A DNA stretch of 64,000 nucleotides from an uncultured Psychroserpens sp. (GTDB lineage Bacteria > Bacteroidota > Bacteroidia > Flavobacteriales > Flavobacteriaceae). The stretch covers positions 434,001 through 498,000 of the forward strand of contig CANKZZ010000001.1 in assembly GCA_947488655.1 (NCBI GenBank), written 5' to 3'. A model generated the notes under the pieces. That model did not search any database, had not been told where the DNA came from, and worked only from the letters and a program-made list of their open reading frames with translations. The translations under genes and the position numbers were made by a program. Position 1 is the stretch's first letter; every line of letters begins with the position of its first letter. Of this stretch, positions 36,704 to 46,433 are shown in pieces.

Positions 36704-37138
36704 TTAGAACCAGTTTGACCATGGAATTCTTGATAAAACTAAAACAAAACCTAAAGTGTAAAAAATGGCTAACATTTTAAATTTTGGATTAGACGTCAAT
36801 TTCTTTTTATGTTTTGAATAGCCAATAGTAATTAGAGCTACAGCAAGAATACCCACAAAAGGATGCTCAACCGCTAAGAGGCGAGAAAAAGAATCTAATC
36901 CTCCCATTCCATTTGCGCTAATATTTTTGAAGCCAAATGGCGAAGTAAAATACAATACCAAACCAATAAGTAGTTGAATATGAGTAACTATTAAAGTAAA
37001 TAACGCAATTCTAAAATCTACAGCATGAAACTCTTTACTGCTAAAAAATTTAAATAATGCATTAAACGTAGCTACAACTAGCATTATCACAACAAGATAA
37101 GCCCAATAAGAGTGAATCATTTTAACAACTTCGTACAT
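36704..37138 (-). CDS. Four-helix membrane protein of unknown function
   Basis: The 144-aa protein has four membrane segments (about 10-30, 43-63, 88-108 and 120-138) with His residues in or near helices (MIHSYWAY, VTHIQLLIG, VEHPFVG) in a spacing that could bind haem, as in small cytochrome b-like proteins. The haem idea is inference. It begins 64 bp after the pbpC stop on the same strand but has its own -7 box. Confidence 0.78.
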   Translation of the reverse strand: MYEVVKMIHSYWAYLVVIMLVVATFNALFKFFSSKEFHAVDFRIALFTLIVTHIQLLIGLVLYFTSPFGFKNISANGMGGLDSFSRLLAVEHPFVGILAVALITIGYSKHKKKLTSNPKFKMLAIFYTLGFVLVLSRIPWSNWF

Positions 37139-37164
37139 CGTTTATGGTTTTAAAATTATGAAGT

Positions 37165-37172
37165 CAAAGGTA
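37165..37172 (-). promoter_or_regulatory. -7 promoter box (TACCTTTG) of the four-helix protein gene
   Basis: This is a full TAnnTTTG match on the minus strand with a 26-bp leader to the ATG at 37138. Confidence 0.5.
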
Positions 37173-37201
37173 ATAATTTAAACGGTATTTTTAATTTGGT
37201 A

Positions 37202-39550
37202 TTACTCCATTATTGAAATCAATCGCTTCACTTCATTACCAAACTCGTCAACAACGGTTATGGTGTGGTTTCCTTTCTTCGGAAGAATAGCCAGTTCATG
37301 AATATCTCTCGTCGTCCCAATATACGTTTCGTCAACATACCAAAACACATTAGATTCTGGTTTTGAGTGTGCAATTTTTAAAATAAGCTCATTGGTTTCG
37401 CCATCGAAATCCTTCGGAAGAAAAATAGAGTTATTCTCCTTAGGATAAATAAAATCCATCGATACTTGATGTTCTCCCATACAATCTAAACGCAATTTGG
37501 GTAATGGCTTATAAAACGGATTTTTACTTTTATAATAATGAGCTTTTAATGGAGATAAAACAAACCAAGACTTATGCTTAATATCATTGAGATTCTCGCA
37601 AGAAGAATTTATTTGATAGGTTTCTGTTTTATCCACGTGAGCAAGAATATGATAAGGACAAGGCTCTGTCTTCAATCCGCTATTTTGTATATAATTTTGC
37701 TCAGTCGCATCACAATTGGTCGATGCTCGATGCCCACTTTTTGAGCAAATAGTCACCTCTTGCATTTCGTCAAAAGGTTTTGCAAACCAATCACTGTTTG
37801 GCAACACATCAAACACATCAAATAAAATTGGTGCAGCAGTTTGTACACCTACTAATCCTGGACGACCTTCACCATCTGCATTGCCAACCCAAACACCTAC
37901 AACGTAATCTTTTGTAGTCCCAATTGCCCAAGCATCTCTAAAACCAAAGCTTGTTCCTGTTTTCCAAGCAATCTGCTTAGAGTCATCAAAAAACTCCCAA
38001 CTCTCATCACCTTGAGGTCTGTTCACTTTTTTTAAACTTTCATATGTGAGGTAAATTGATGCAGCATCAAAGAGTGTTTTTTCAGCAGATTTATCTCCAA
38101 AGTTTACAATTTCCGAAGCAAAAAAAGTAGGCTCAACAAACTCATTGGTGTAATACTCGCTAGACGTTTCAGAGAAATGATTTAGTGTAGACGACATAGA
38201 TGCATAACTTTTACACAAATCCCAAAGGTTGCTTTCTGCACCTCCTAGAATCAATGATAATCCATAATGATTGGCATTATATTTTAAATCTTTAAGCTGT
38301 AATTGTTTTAGATATTGATGAAAACGATCTAGGCCAAAATCCTGAAGCATTCGCACAGCAGGAACGTTTAAAGAACGAGACAAAGCACGACTTGCAGACA
38401 CAACTCCATCATATTCTTTATTGAAATTCTCTGGATTATAACTCCCAAACTGACTTGGGACATCTGTAACTAAAGTATTAGGCAATAAATCTCCAGCATC
38501 CAACATGGCAGCATATAAAAATGGTTTTAGAATACTACCTGTACTTCTTGGCTTATCAATAATATCAACATCTTTTTGATGTGCTCTATCTGTTGGAGTG
38601 TTGCCAACATAAGCCAAAACTTTGCGAGTATGTACGTCTAAAACTAAAACAGATGCGTTATGAATTTCATTCTGTTTTAAGATGTTGTATTGGTTTTTTA
38701 CAATATAATTAACGCGTTCTTGAAGATTGCGATCAATTGTGGTTTGTGTACGTTCACCACGATTTGTAGTCGCTACTTTTTGCAGTAAATGAGGCGCAAT
38801 TTGTGGTAATGCATAAGGTTTTTGCGGAAGTTCTTCGGAAATAGATAATTGATACGTTAAGCTATCTATTATTTTATTTTCTACAAGTTTAGCTAACAAT
38901 CTATCACGTTTTTCTAATAAACGCTTTTGATTTTTCCCAGGGTAAATAAGACTTGGCGCATTTGGTAAAACAGCTAAAGTTGCACTTTCTGCCCAAGATA
39001 ATTGATGTGCATCTCTATTAAAGTAACGCCAAGACGCAGCATCTAGACCAACAACATTACCTCCAAAAGGAGCGTTACTACTGTAGTATGCTAAGATTTC
39101 TTGTTTAGAATCTCTTACTTCTAATCGTGTGGCTAAAATAATTTCTTTTACTTTTTCTAAATAGGTTCTTGCTTGTCCTTTTCTAGATAATCTAATGACT
39201 TGTTGTGTTAGAGTACTTCCTCCACGTTTTACTTCTCTAGAGCTTACATTATCTCTTAATGCCTTAAAAATGGAAATGGGATTAAAACCAGGATGATCAT
39301 AAAAATATTCATCTTCAAACTGTACAATACATATTTTAAATTTCTCTGGAATACTATCATTGTGAGGAAAGCGCCATTGGCCATCTGAGGCAATTTGAGC
39401 TCCTAAAAGCTCATGGTTTTTGCTCGTTATAACAGTTGCAGTTGGATCTTTAAATAAATCACTAGGCAAACAAAAGGCATAAAAAACTAGAAGTATCGTT
39501 AAAGCAATAGACTTCTTTTTGTGTTTCTTTATGTAGTTTACTAGTTTCAT
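37202..39550 (-). CDS. pbpC: Penicillin-binding protein 1C
   Basis: This bifunctional peptidoglycan synthase of 782 aa has one N-terminal membrane anchor (about 14-28), a GT51 transglycosylase domain with FEDEYFYDHPG (catalytic Glu about 79) and RGGSTLTQQ, a transpeptidase domain with SxxK as STGSILKP, SRSLN and KTGTS, and a C-terminal PBP1C-type Ig-like domain (about 695-782). The C-terminal domain marks it as class 1C. It acts at the inner membrane. It lies on the same strand as the alpha-2-macroglobulin gene, a well-known pairing, although here two genes intervene. Confidence 0.95.
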   Translation of the reverse strand: MKLVNYIKKHKKKSIALTILLVFYAFCLPSDLFKDPTATVITSKNHELLGAQIASDGQWRFPHNDSIPEKFKICIVQFEDEYFYDHPGFNPISIFKALRDNVSSREVKRGGSTLTQQVIRLSRKGQARTYLEKVKEIILATRLEVRDSKQEILAYYSSNAPFGGNVVGLDAASWRYFNRDAHQLSWAESATLAVLPNAPSLIYPGKNQKRLLEKRDRLLAKLVENKIIDSLTYQLSISEELPQKPYALPQIAPHLLQKVATTNRGERTQTTIDRNLQERVNYIVKNQYNILKQNEIHNASVLVLDVHTRKVLAYVGNTPTDRAHQKDVDIIDKPRSTGSILKPFLYAAMLDAGDLLPNTLVTDVPSQFGSYNPENFNKEYDGVVSASRALSRSLNVPAVRMLQDFGLDRFHQYLKQLQLKDLKYNANHYGLSLILGGAESNLWDLCKSYASMSSTLNHFSETSSEYYTNEFVEPTFFASEIVNFGDKSAEKTLFDAASIYLTYESLKKVNRPQGDESWEFFDDSKQIAWKTGTSFGFRDAWAIGTTKDYVVGVWVGNADGEGRPGLVGVQTAAPILFDVFDVLPNSDWFAKPFDEMQEVTICSKSGHRASTNCDATEQNYIQNSGLKTEPCPYHILAHVDKTETYQINSSCENLNDIKHKSWFVLSPLKAHYYKSKNPFYKPLPKLRLDCMGEHQVSMDFIYPKENNSIFLPKDFDGETNELILKIAHSKPESNVFWYVDETYIGTTRDIHELAILPKKGNHTITVVDEFGNEVKRLISIME

Positions 39551-39589
39551 ATTACTTCCCTTGAAAATGGGTATCTCTCTTATTATTTG

Positions 39590-39904
39590 TTAATGTTGAC
39601 TATTGAATTCGTATTCTCGTTCTACTTTGCAAATTCTTACCTTATACCAACTGTACCAATCTGTTCTGCCTTTTCGTTGCGCTACTAAATGATCGGTTTG
39701 TTGTTTCCAATTTTTGATGGCCTCTAAGCTTTCCCAATAACTTACTGTTATTCCAACCTCATTTCTTGCGCTTTCAATACCTAAATAGCCTTTTTGTTGT
39801 TTGGCGAGGTTTTCCATTTGGATAGACATTTCAGCGTAACCTTCAATATTTATAGTTTGGGTTGAGGTAAAAATTACTGCGTAGTAAGGATTGTCTCTGT
39901 TCAT
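39590..39904 (-). CDS. Antibiotic biosynthesis monooxygenase (ABM) domain protein
   Basis: The 104-aa protein has the ferredoxin-like ABM fold: YAVIFTSTQTINIEGY, then MENLAKQQKGYLGIESARNEVGITVSYWESLEAIKNWK and HLVAQRKGRTDWYSWY. Many such proteins are cofactor-free oxygenases or haem-degrading enzymes, but others have no known reaction. Its ATG overlaps the stop of the upstream membrane protein by 4 bp, so the two are translationally coupled. Confidence 0.85.
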   Translation of the reverse strand: MNRDNPYYAVIFTSTQTINIEGYAEMSIQMENLAKQQKGYLGIESARNEVGITVSYWESLEAIKNWKQQTDHLVAQRKGRTDWYSWYKVRICKVEREYEFNSQH

Positions 39905-40587
39905 GGTATAACAATTTTTGGTTTTTTAGCACTATAAATATTGTAAATCCCAGCACTAAAAAACAGGATTGTGTTTAAAATAAATAGTATAGATAATTCT
40001 GTGTCATCACTTATATAACCATCAATACCGTAAGATAATGATATGCCATATGCGAATTGTAATAATGTAACCAAAACAATAAACCAACCAAGGTTAGCAT
40101 TCTTTGGTTTTAAACTTGAAAAAACATGTGCAGCTATTGGTAATAAAAATGATAGAAAACCATGAAATATTTCACTTTCATAATCGCCATACCACGTCCC
40201 ATTATAAGAATGATAATTAAGTTGTGCACTACAAAACAGAATAACAACAATAAAAACTCTCACTGTCACATAAGAAGCCTTTTTATGGAGTTCAAATTTA
40301 TACTTTGAGTGATTATTATATATGAGTAAATAAAGAAAAAACATAAACCAACCAGTCATCATAACTTCTGGTAAACCACCATAATCATTGTCATCAAAAA
40401 GCATTGGTATTAGTGAACCTATGTAAGAGAGACCAAATAGTATTATAACAATATTAATTAGTTTGTTGTATTTTTTTTTGAGCTGTCTTGCTTCTTGAAA
40501 AAACATAAGCGTTATAAGAAGTGTATAGAAACATACTCTAAATAATAATCCAAATGCGAATATGATATGATCTGAAAAAAAGTTCAC
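39901..40587 (-). CDS. Multi-pass membrane protein of unknown function (GTG start)
   Basis: The 228-aa protein appears to have seven membrane segments (about 7-28, 42-60, 75-92, 105-122, 140-155, 165-185 and 195-215). It starts at GTG 40587, where the first helix begins; no ATG gives a better start. Acidic and aromatic loop residues (LFDDNDYGG, YNGTWYGDYESEIFHG) lie between helices. I do not recognise the family. It overlaps the ABM gene by 4 bp and sits between the A2M and pbpC genes. Confidence 0.75.
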   Translation of the reverse strand: MNFFSDHIIFAFGLLFRVCFYTLLITLMFFQEARQLKKKYNKLINIVIILFGLSYIGSLIPMLFDDNDYGGLPEVMMTGWFMFFLYLLIYNNHSKYKFELHKKASYVTVRVFIVVILFCSAQLNYHSYNGTWYGDYESEIFHGFLSFLLPIAAHVFSSLKPKNANLGWFIVLVTLLQFAYGISLSYGIDGYISDDTELSILFILNTILFFSAGIYNIYSAKKPKIVIP

Positions 40588-40634
40588 TTGTTTCCTAATT
40601 GCTTTTTAATTTTATAATAATTATGTTGATTTGA

Positions 40635-40664
40635 AGGCAGTCCTGAAATTTCAGGACTGCCTTT
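40635..40664 (-). terminator. Perfect 15-bp inverted repeat after the A2M gene
   Basis: AAGGCAGTCCTGAAA is followed immediately by its exact reverse complement, 11 bp after the A2M stop on the minus strand. There is little T tract, so termination is likely but not certain. Confidence 0.65.
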
Positions 40665-40675
40665 AGAGGAGTTTG

Positions 40676-43600
40676 TTACTTCACAACGGTAATCCAGCGA
40701 CCTTTATTTCTCACAAAGAAATCGTTATCATACATCGCTTCTGCTTGTGTTCCTGGTAAATAGTATGTTCCTAAATATGCAGCATTGAGCATCACTGTAA
40801 ATACTTTTTCTCCACCATTATTTCTGCTTCCGCTTCCTCCAATATCAAAATAGAAATTGACACGATCATCACGAATGTCTGTATATCGAGCTTGGCTCGT
40901 TGTGGTATCTCCAAAATCTGTAAAGCGAGTATTTACAATCTCCCATCCTGAAGGGAAAATCTGCGTTAAAGCAACATCATAAAGTCTATTATCATCCTTA
41001 TTACTCACGGTAATTCTTGCAACAATATCTTGACCTTGCTGTAGTTTTTTAACATCTAAACGATTTCCGTTTAAATTTTGATAAATCACAGAAACACTCA
41101 ATCCTCGTTGCTCAACCAACTCCTCACCTAATGGTAGTTGACCAGAGTTTAAAACTCTTACGTAAACTAAATTACCAATACCGTTTTGAAGTTTTAAAGC
41201 ATTAATACCATCATTAACTGCAAGCTCTCTTTGTGCAATGGTGCTCTTGGTGCTTATCGTTTCGGTTTTACCATTAAAAGTGTATGTCAAACTCATGTCT
41301 TTACCACCATTAGCCTCAACTAGTTTAGCCATAGCCAATAAACTATATGCTGTTGTTTGTGTACTCATCCATTGATTACTCGATAAATCTTTAGCAATCT
41401 GCTCTGCAAGATCACGTGATTTAGGGTTTTTAGTAATAATCATCGTCTCTAAAGCCATCGCTCTATTTCGATCTACCGAACCATAGGTATAGTAATTATA
41501 CTTTTGAGGTTTGAAGTTAATATTAGCGCGTTGTGATAGTTTTTCACTCGCTTCTTTTTGTCCAGCTAATGCATAAGCAGCAGCCAATCGCCATTTTGCT
41601 TCGTTTGAAATTTCAGTAAATTCTCTCAATCTGTTCATCGATGCTAAATCTGGACTTCCAGCTAAAGCTAATGTGTACAATCTATAAGCTTGTGCCAAAT
41701 CTGAATTATAGTTTCTATAGCTTGGTCTCCAATCTCTGGCTGCCTGTTTTTGATAGCGTAACCAGTTGCTTTTAAACGTTAATGGCAACACAAACCCTTT
41801 CTTTTCGGCTTCTATCATGAAGTGTCCTGCATAACTTGATCCCCAATCATTGGCAGTGTTTTCTCCCATCCAGTAACTCATGCCACCATTTGGTCTTTGA
41901 AAATTCCCTAAACGTTTGATTCCGTTTTCTATGTTGGATTGGATTTCCTGTTTCTTCTCATATTTTAAATCGAATATATCTGCTAAGTATAACTGCGGAA
42001 ATACGCCAGACGTCGTTTGTTCTAAACATCCATGAGGATAGCGAATCAAATACTCTAATCGCTTAGTGAAATCCATAGGAGGAAGCGTTGAAAATTCTAC
42101 AATAGCCTTGTTAGTTCCTGGAACGCCAAAGGTTGTAAATTCTAATGTTTCCGAAGCATTAGCCTCCAGTTTTCCGTTTTCATATTTCGACGTTATTGGG
42201 TTTGGATTGGTCACATCAAGCTCTACTTTGTAGGTTGATTTTTCGCCATTTCCAGTCGCAATAACTTCAACAGTATTTATGCCTTTTGCTTTTGAAACAT
42301 CGAGTTCAAAAAACGCCATTTTTTCATCAGGTTTAGCAAATGCTAATTTTTGAGTCGCGCTACCAACTACCGAAATCCCATCACTCAACTTCAAACTCAA
42401 ACTCACATTTTTTACATTAGGCTCCATAGCAAATACGGTTACAGGAAGTGTTACTTTTTCTCCCGGACTTAATTTTCTAGGAAGCGTAGCTAACACCATC
42501 AACGGTTTTTTAACCTCTACAGATTTATCTGTGCTACCATAAGCTTCGGTGTCGTTATTTCCAGCAATAACCATCGTGCGTACTGCTCCAATATAATTTG
42601 GTAGCTTAATTTTGTGTGCTTTACTTTTACCAGCTTTCAACTCAAAAGGTCCTAAATAAGTGACTACTGGCTTAAAACGATTTGCCTTTTTGTTTCTGCC
42701 TTTTGCAGCACTTCCATCACCACCAATTGCGAATACTTGATCTATACTCCCAGAATATGCGCCAATAACATCATCAAAAATGTCCCAGGTTTTTACACCA
42801 AGAGCCTCACGAGAATAGAACTCAGACCATGCATTTGGTGTTTTAAATCGTGTTAAATCTAACAAGCCTTCTTCTACCATAGCAATAGTATAAGTCATGG
42901 CTTTGTTGTTTTTTTCTGAAACGAAAACCTCAAATTCTTGTTCTGGTCTTAAAACACTAGCCATTCGTAATTCTGGTTCTAGAATTGTTTTTGGATCTTC
43001 AACTAAAATCGGAATTACACCATACAAACGAATTGGTAAATCATTACTTGTAATCGCATGAGGTTGTAATAAAGAAATATTGACAAATACATTTGGTGCC
43101 ATTTCTGAAGTAATAGGAATATCAACCGTTGTTTCTCCTTTTTTTGTCTTTACCCATTTATAATCAATCACATCAGATCCATTTTCTATGCTTACCAACG
43201 CTCGACCTTCACTACCAGATGGAAATTTAATTTTTGCTGTTTCTCCAACCATATATTTATCCTTGTCACTTGCAAACACTAACATTTTTGCTGCTTCTTT
43301 ATCATTGCCCGTTGACATACCAGACCAGTGTTTGTAAAAATATGCTGTACGTCCAGTTGCATGACCACTGACAGGATCGTAAATTCTTATCAAATAACGA
43401 CCTCTATCATTTTCAGGAATTTTGAGTGTAAATGTTGTTTTGCCATTTGCACCTGTAGACGCTTTTTGGTCTAAAACAGGTCTGTGATAACTGCTCGACA
43501 CGTAGTTTGATAAGTTGTCGTAAGAGGAGTTCCACCACCAACGCCATTCTACTTTATACACTTTAATTTCTAGATTATCGCGTTTTACAGGTTTTCCATC

Positions 43601-46270
43601 TTTGTCGACTACCGCAAGATCAAAAGTTTGATTAGTATCTGTAAAATAAGAACCATAGTAATTACCTTCTGGAGATTTTAAGCCAACGTAAGACTCAAAA
43701 GGTGAGTATTGTTTTGTGAACGCATCTAGAGAAAAATCACCTCCATTTTCAAAAGCTCTAACCAAAAATTGAGCGTTGAGCATTCCTGGAGCATTTTTAC
43801 CAATATCTAGTTTTGTATTAATGGTTGCTTTTCCTTCTTCATCTAAATTATCTTCAAACACGTTGAGTTCTTCAGTATTAAATTGTCGTGTAGGATCGTT
43901 AAATATATAGCCTTTAAAGTTTTTAAAGTTAGTGTATGACGCACTAAATTTAGCTTTAACTTCTGCTTTAATATTTTTTGCAGGAGCACCATGTAGCCAT
44001 TTTACATCGAGTGTTCCGTCAAGAGGTTCTGTGCTAGAAAGAATTTCGTTTTCAAAATCTATTTTAATTTTTAAACGGTTAGGTTTTACGGTTTCAATTT
44101 TAAGCGCTTTATAAAATTGTGCGCCTCCAACAGATACTTTTGCGTTATAATTTCCGGTTTTTCCTTCTGCGGAAGTTGGCACAACAAATTTGTAAAAGTT
44201 ATTGACGTTGTCTGTGGTGACGTTTTTGTAAACCAATTTCCCGTTAGGATCTGTGACTTCCATTTTTACAGGATGTCCTTTTGGAAGTTCGTTAGCTTTA
44301 TCATTTAGCATAAAGGTTAAAAACAACGAATCTCCTGGTCGCCAAACGCCTCGTTCTCCATAGATGTAGCCTTTTAGTCCGCGTTGCAATCTATTTCCTG
44401 AGACATCAAACTTACTTAGAGATAGAGAATTTCCGTCGGTAAGTCTCATATAACTCGTGTTATTTCCTTTGGTTACAATAGCAAACGAGGCATATTTATT
44501 AGCTTCGTAAGTTGCTAAACCTTCGCTATTGGTAAAAACTGATCCAATTTCTTGTTGCTGAAAGTTGAATAACTTTACATTGGCATTAGCTTCTGGGTTG
44601 GTATTTAAAATATCAGTAACTGCAAAATAATAGGTGTTATCTGCACCTTGTTTAGCAATGATACCTAAATTTGATGCCAGTAAATTTTGAGAAACTATTT
44701 TATTGTCATCATAGTAGGCATCGTTACATGGGTTGTCTCGTTGTCTCCAATTGTAACTGTAATTTCTATATCTATAGGTACGATTATCCCAATATTCTTC
44801 TTCTTTTAAATCTTCGTCTTCAGTAGATGTTTCAGAATAATCACCATCATAATAGTAATCTTCTTCGTAGTAATAATCATCATATTCATCATCTTCATTT
44901 AACGAACCGCTTGGGTTTGCTTCGCAGTCATACAGGGAATAATTTTTATTGTAATCAATTTCTATGCGATAGATTGCGCCAGCATCTGCCTTAAAAAATT
45001 TAGATAAATCGATGCTATATGCTTTCCATTTGCCAGAGTTTTCTGCTGCAGATTGTAATTGGATTGTTTGTTTTGCAATACGTCGACCAACACGTTTAAT
45101 CTCGTTTTTGTTATTACTATTTAACGGGTTGTCTTGTAAAAATTGTAAGACGTTGTCTTCAAAAATCTTAATGACTCTTACATCTACAGCGCTTAAATTA
45201 ACAGCTTCAAAATTAAATTTAAGGTCATTAGAATTTGGTAAAATTGTACCATTACTAATGAGGCGCACCATAGGTTTTATTTCTTCAAATGATATGGCTT
45301 CGGAAAATGACTGCTTCAACTTATAACCGTCTTCATTTTTAATACCTGTAAATACATCAACCTGTATATTACCAACCAATTTAGTGTCTGGATATACTTT
45401 TAAAACATTGCCAACCACAACAAATTTTGGGTTTTTTACGCCTTGAATCGTTACTAAACCATCAAAATTTTGACTGTTTTTTATTGGGTCTGAAAAATTG
45501 ATATATAAAAATTGCTCAGGAGTTTTGTAAGGCTCAACATTGACAATTTTAAAATTGTTGATACCAGGAATCTGTATTTTATTTTCACCTATATTGTCTG
45601 ATTTTATGGACTTACCATTCCATTTTATTAGAATTTCAGAATCTTCTACCAAACGATTAATGCTATCTATTCTAAAATCGAATTGTTTTGAAAATTCATT
45701 GAGCTCATTGAATTCTAGTTTTAATTTTTTTCCGTTTTGAGTCGCTTCAATAAGTTTTTTTGCGTCTTCTATTGAAATAATATCTGCAGATTTAATAACA
45801 GCTTCTAGATATTGCCACTTTTTACTGTACGATTGTAAAGCGTTGGTATTGATACTAAAGTTTGGAGTAATTGTTTTGAATTGAAATACATAATCCTCAT
45901 AATCTTTAGGCATATTTTTATAAATCTGGTCTAATTTTACCTTTACAGAATACGCTGTTGCAGGTTCTAAATTTTCATCTGGCATAAACATTAGTGTATG
46001 TTTATTTACCACTGTTAATTTACCATCAACATGAGGAGAAACACTCACGAGGTCTCCATCTAATTCTTGACCGTCTTCCCAAGATTCTACATCTGTTGCG
46101 AGATTAATTCTAATAGGATCTGTTACAGATTGTAAGCCAGAAGAGGTATAACTTATATAATCTCTATACTTAAATAGATTATCTGTTTGCTCGGTAATAG
46201 CATCTTTCTTTTTACAAGAAAATAAGATTGCTAAACAAAAAAGGATGATGGTAAGTTGCTTTAGTTTCAT
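40676..46270 (-). CDS. Alpha-2-macroglobulin family lipoprotein with intact thioester
   Basis: The 1864-aa protein starts with a lipoprotein signal peptide (lipobox LFSC, Cys about 19). It contains macroglobulin-like MG domains, the YGERGVWRPGDSLFLTF segment typical of bacterial A2Ms (about 640-660), and the thioester motif HGCLEQTT with Cys about residue 1415, followed by the alpha-alpha toroid (FQRPNGGMSYWMG). Bacterial A2Ms trap proteases covalently in the periplasm and are often paired with PBP1C. It is longer than the E. coli protein. A striking Asp/Glu/Tyr-rich insert lies at about residues 447-515. Confidence 0.95.
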   Translation of the reverse strand: MKLKQLTIILFCLAILFSCKKKDAITEQTDNLFKYRDYISYTSSGLQSVTDPIRINLATDVESWEDGQELDGDLVSVSPHVDGKLTVVNKHTLMFMPDENLEPATAYSVKVKLDQIYKNMPKDYEDYVFQFKTITPNFSINTNALQSYSKKWQYLEAVIKSADIISIEDAKKLIEATQNGKKLKLEFNELNEFSKQFDFRIDSINRLVEDSEILIKWNGKSIKSDNIGENKIQIPGINNFKIVNVEPYKTPEQFLYINFSDPIKNSQNFDGLVTIQGVKNPKFVVVGNVLKVYPDTKLVGNIQVDVFTGIKNEDGYKLKQSFSEAISFEEIKPMVRLISNGTILPNSNDLKFNFEAVNLSAVDVRVIKIFEDNVLQFLQDNPLNSNNKNEIKRVGRRIAKQTIQLQSAAENSGKWKAYSIDLSKFFKADAGAIYRIEIDYNKNYSLYDCEANPSGSLNEDDEYDDYYYEEDYYYDGDYSETSTEDEDLKEEEYWDNRTYRYRNYSYNWRQRDNPCNDAYYDDNKIVSQNLLASNLGIIAKQGADNTYYFAVTDILNTNPEANANVKLFNFQQQEIGSVFTNSEGLATYEANKYASFAIVTKGNNTSYMRLTDGNSLSLSKFDVSGNRLQRGLKGYIYGERGVWRPGDSLFLTFMLNDKANELPKGHPVKMEVTDPNGKLVYKNVTTDNVNNFYKFVVPTSAEGKTGNYNAKVSVGGAQFYKALKIETVKPNRLKIKIDFENEILSSTEPLDGTLDVKWLHGAPAKNIKAEVKAKFSASYTNFKNFKGYIFNDPTRQFNTEELNVFEDNLDEEGKATINTKLDIGKNAPGMLNAQFLVRAFENGGDFSLDAFTKQYSPFESYVGLKSPEGNYYGSYFTDTNQTFDLAVVDKDGKPVKRDNLEIKVYKVEWRWWWNSSYDNLSNYVSSSYHRPVLDQKASTGANGKTTFTLKIPENDRGRYLIRIYDPVSGHATGRTAYFYKHWSGMSTGNDKEAAKMLVFASDKDKYMVGETAKIKFPSGSEGRALVSIENGSDVIDYKWVKTKKGETTVDIPITSEMAPNVFVNISLLQPHAITSNDLPIRLYGVIPILVEDPKTILEPELRMASVLRPEQEFEVFVSEKNNKAMTYTIAMVEEGLLDLTRFKTPNAWSEFYSREALGVKTWDIFDDVIGAYSGSIDQVFAIGGDGSAAKGRNKKANRFKPVVTYLGPFELKAGKSKAHKIKLPNYIGAVRTMVIAGNNDTEAYGSTDKSVEVKKPLMVLATLPRKLSPGEKVTLPVTVFAMEPNVKNVSLSLKLSDGISVVGSATQKLAFAKPDEKMAFFELDVSKAKGINTVEVIATGNGEKSTYKVELDVTNPNPITSKYENGKLEANASETLEFTTFGVPGTNKAIVEFSTLPPMDFTKRLEYLIRYPHGCLEQTTSGVFPQLYLADIFDLKYEKKQEIQSNIENGIKRLGNFQRPNGGMSYWMGENTANDWGSSYAGHFMIEAEKKGFVLPLTFKSNWLRYQKQAARDWRPSYRNYNSDLAQAYRLYTLALAGSPDLASMNRLREFTEISNEAKWRLAAAYALAGQKEASEKLSQRANINFKPQKYNYYTYGSVDRNRAMALETMIITKNPKSRDLAEQIAKDLSSNQWMSTQTTAYSLLAMAKLVEANGGKDMSLTYTFNGKTETISTKSTIAQRELAVNDGINALKLQNGIGNLVYVRVLNSGQLPLGEELVEQRGLSVSVIYQNLNGNRLDVKKLQQGQDIVARITVSNKDDNRLYDVALTQIFPSGWEIVNTRFTDFGDTTTSQARYTDIRDDRVNFYFDIGGSGSRNNGGEKVFTVMLNAAYLGTYYLPGTQAEAMYDNDFFVRNKGRWITVVK

Positions 46271-46433
46271 GGCTTATAGACGTGTTTATTGGTTTTACTG
46301 CGATATTTTAACAATCAATTTTGATAGTTGAATAGCGTAAAACTAACTTAAAATTATAGGTTTATTAATGTGGTTGTGTTATGTGTTCTACCTAAAATAG
46401 TATTCGTTGTAAATATGATAGAATTCGTTTACA

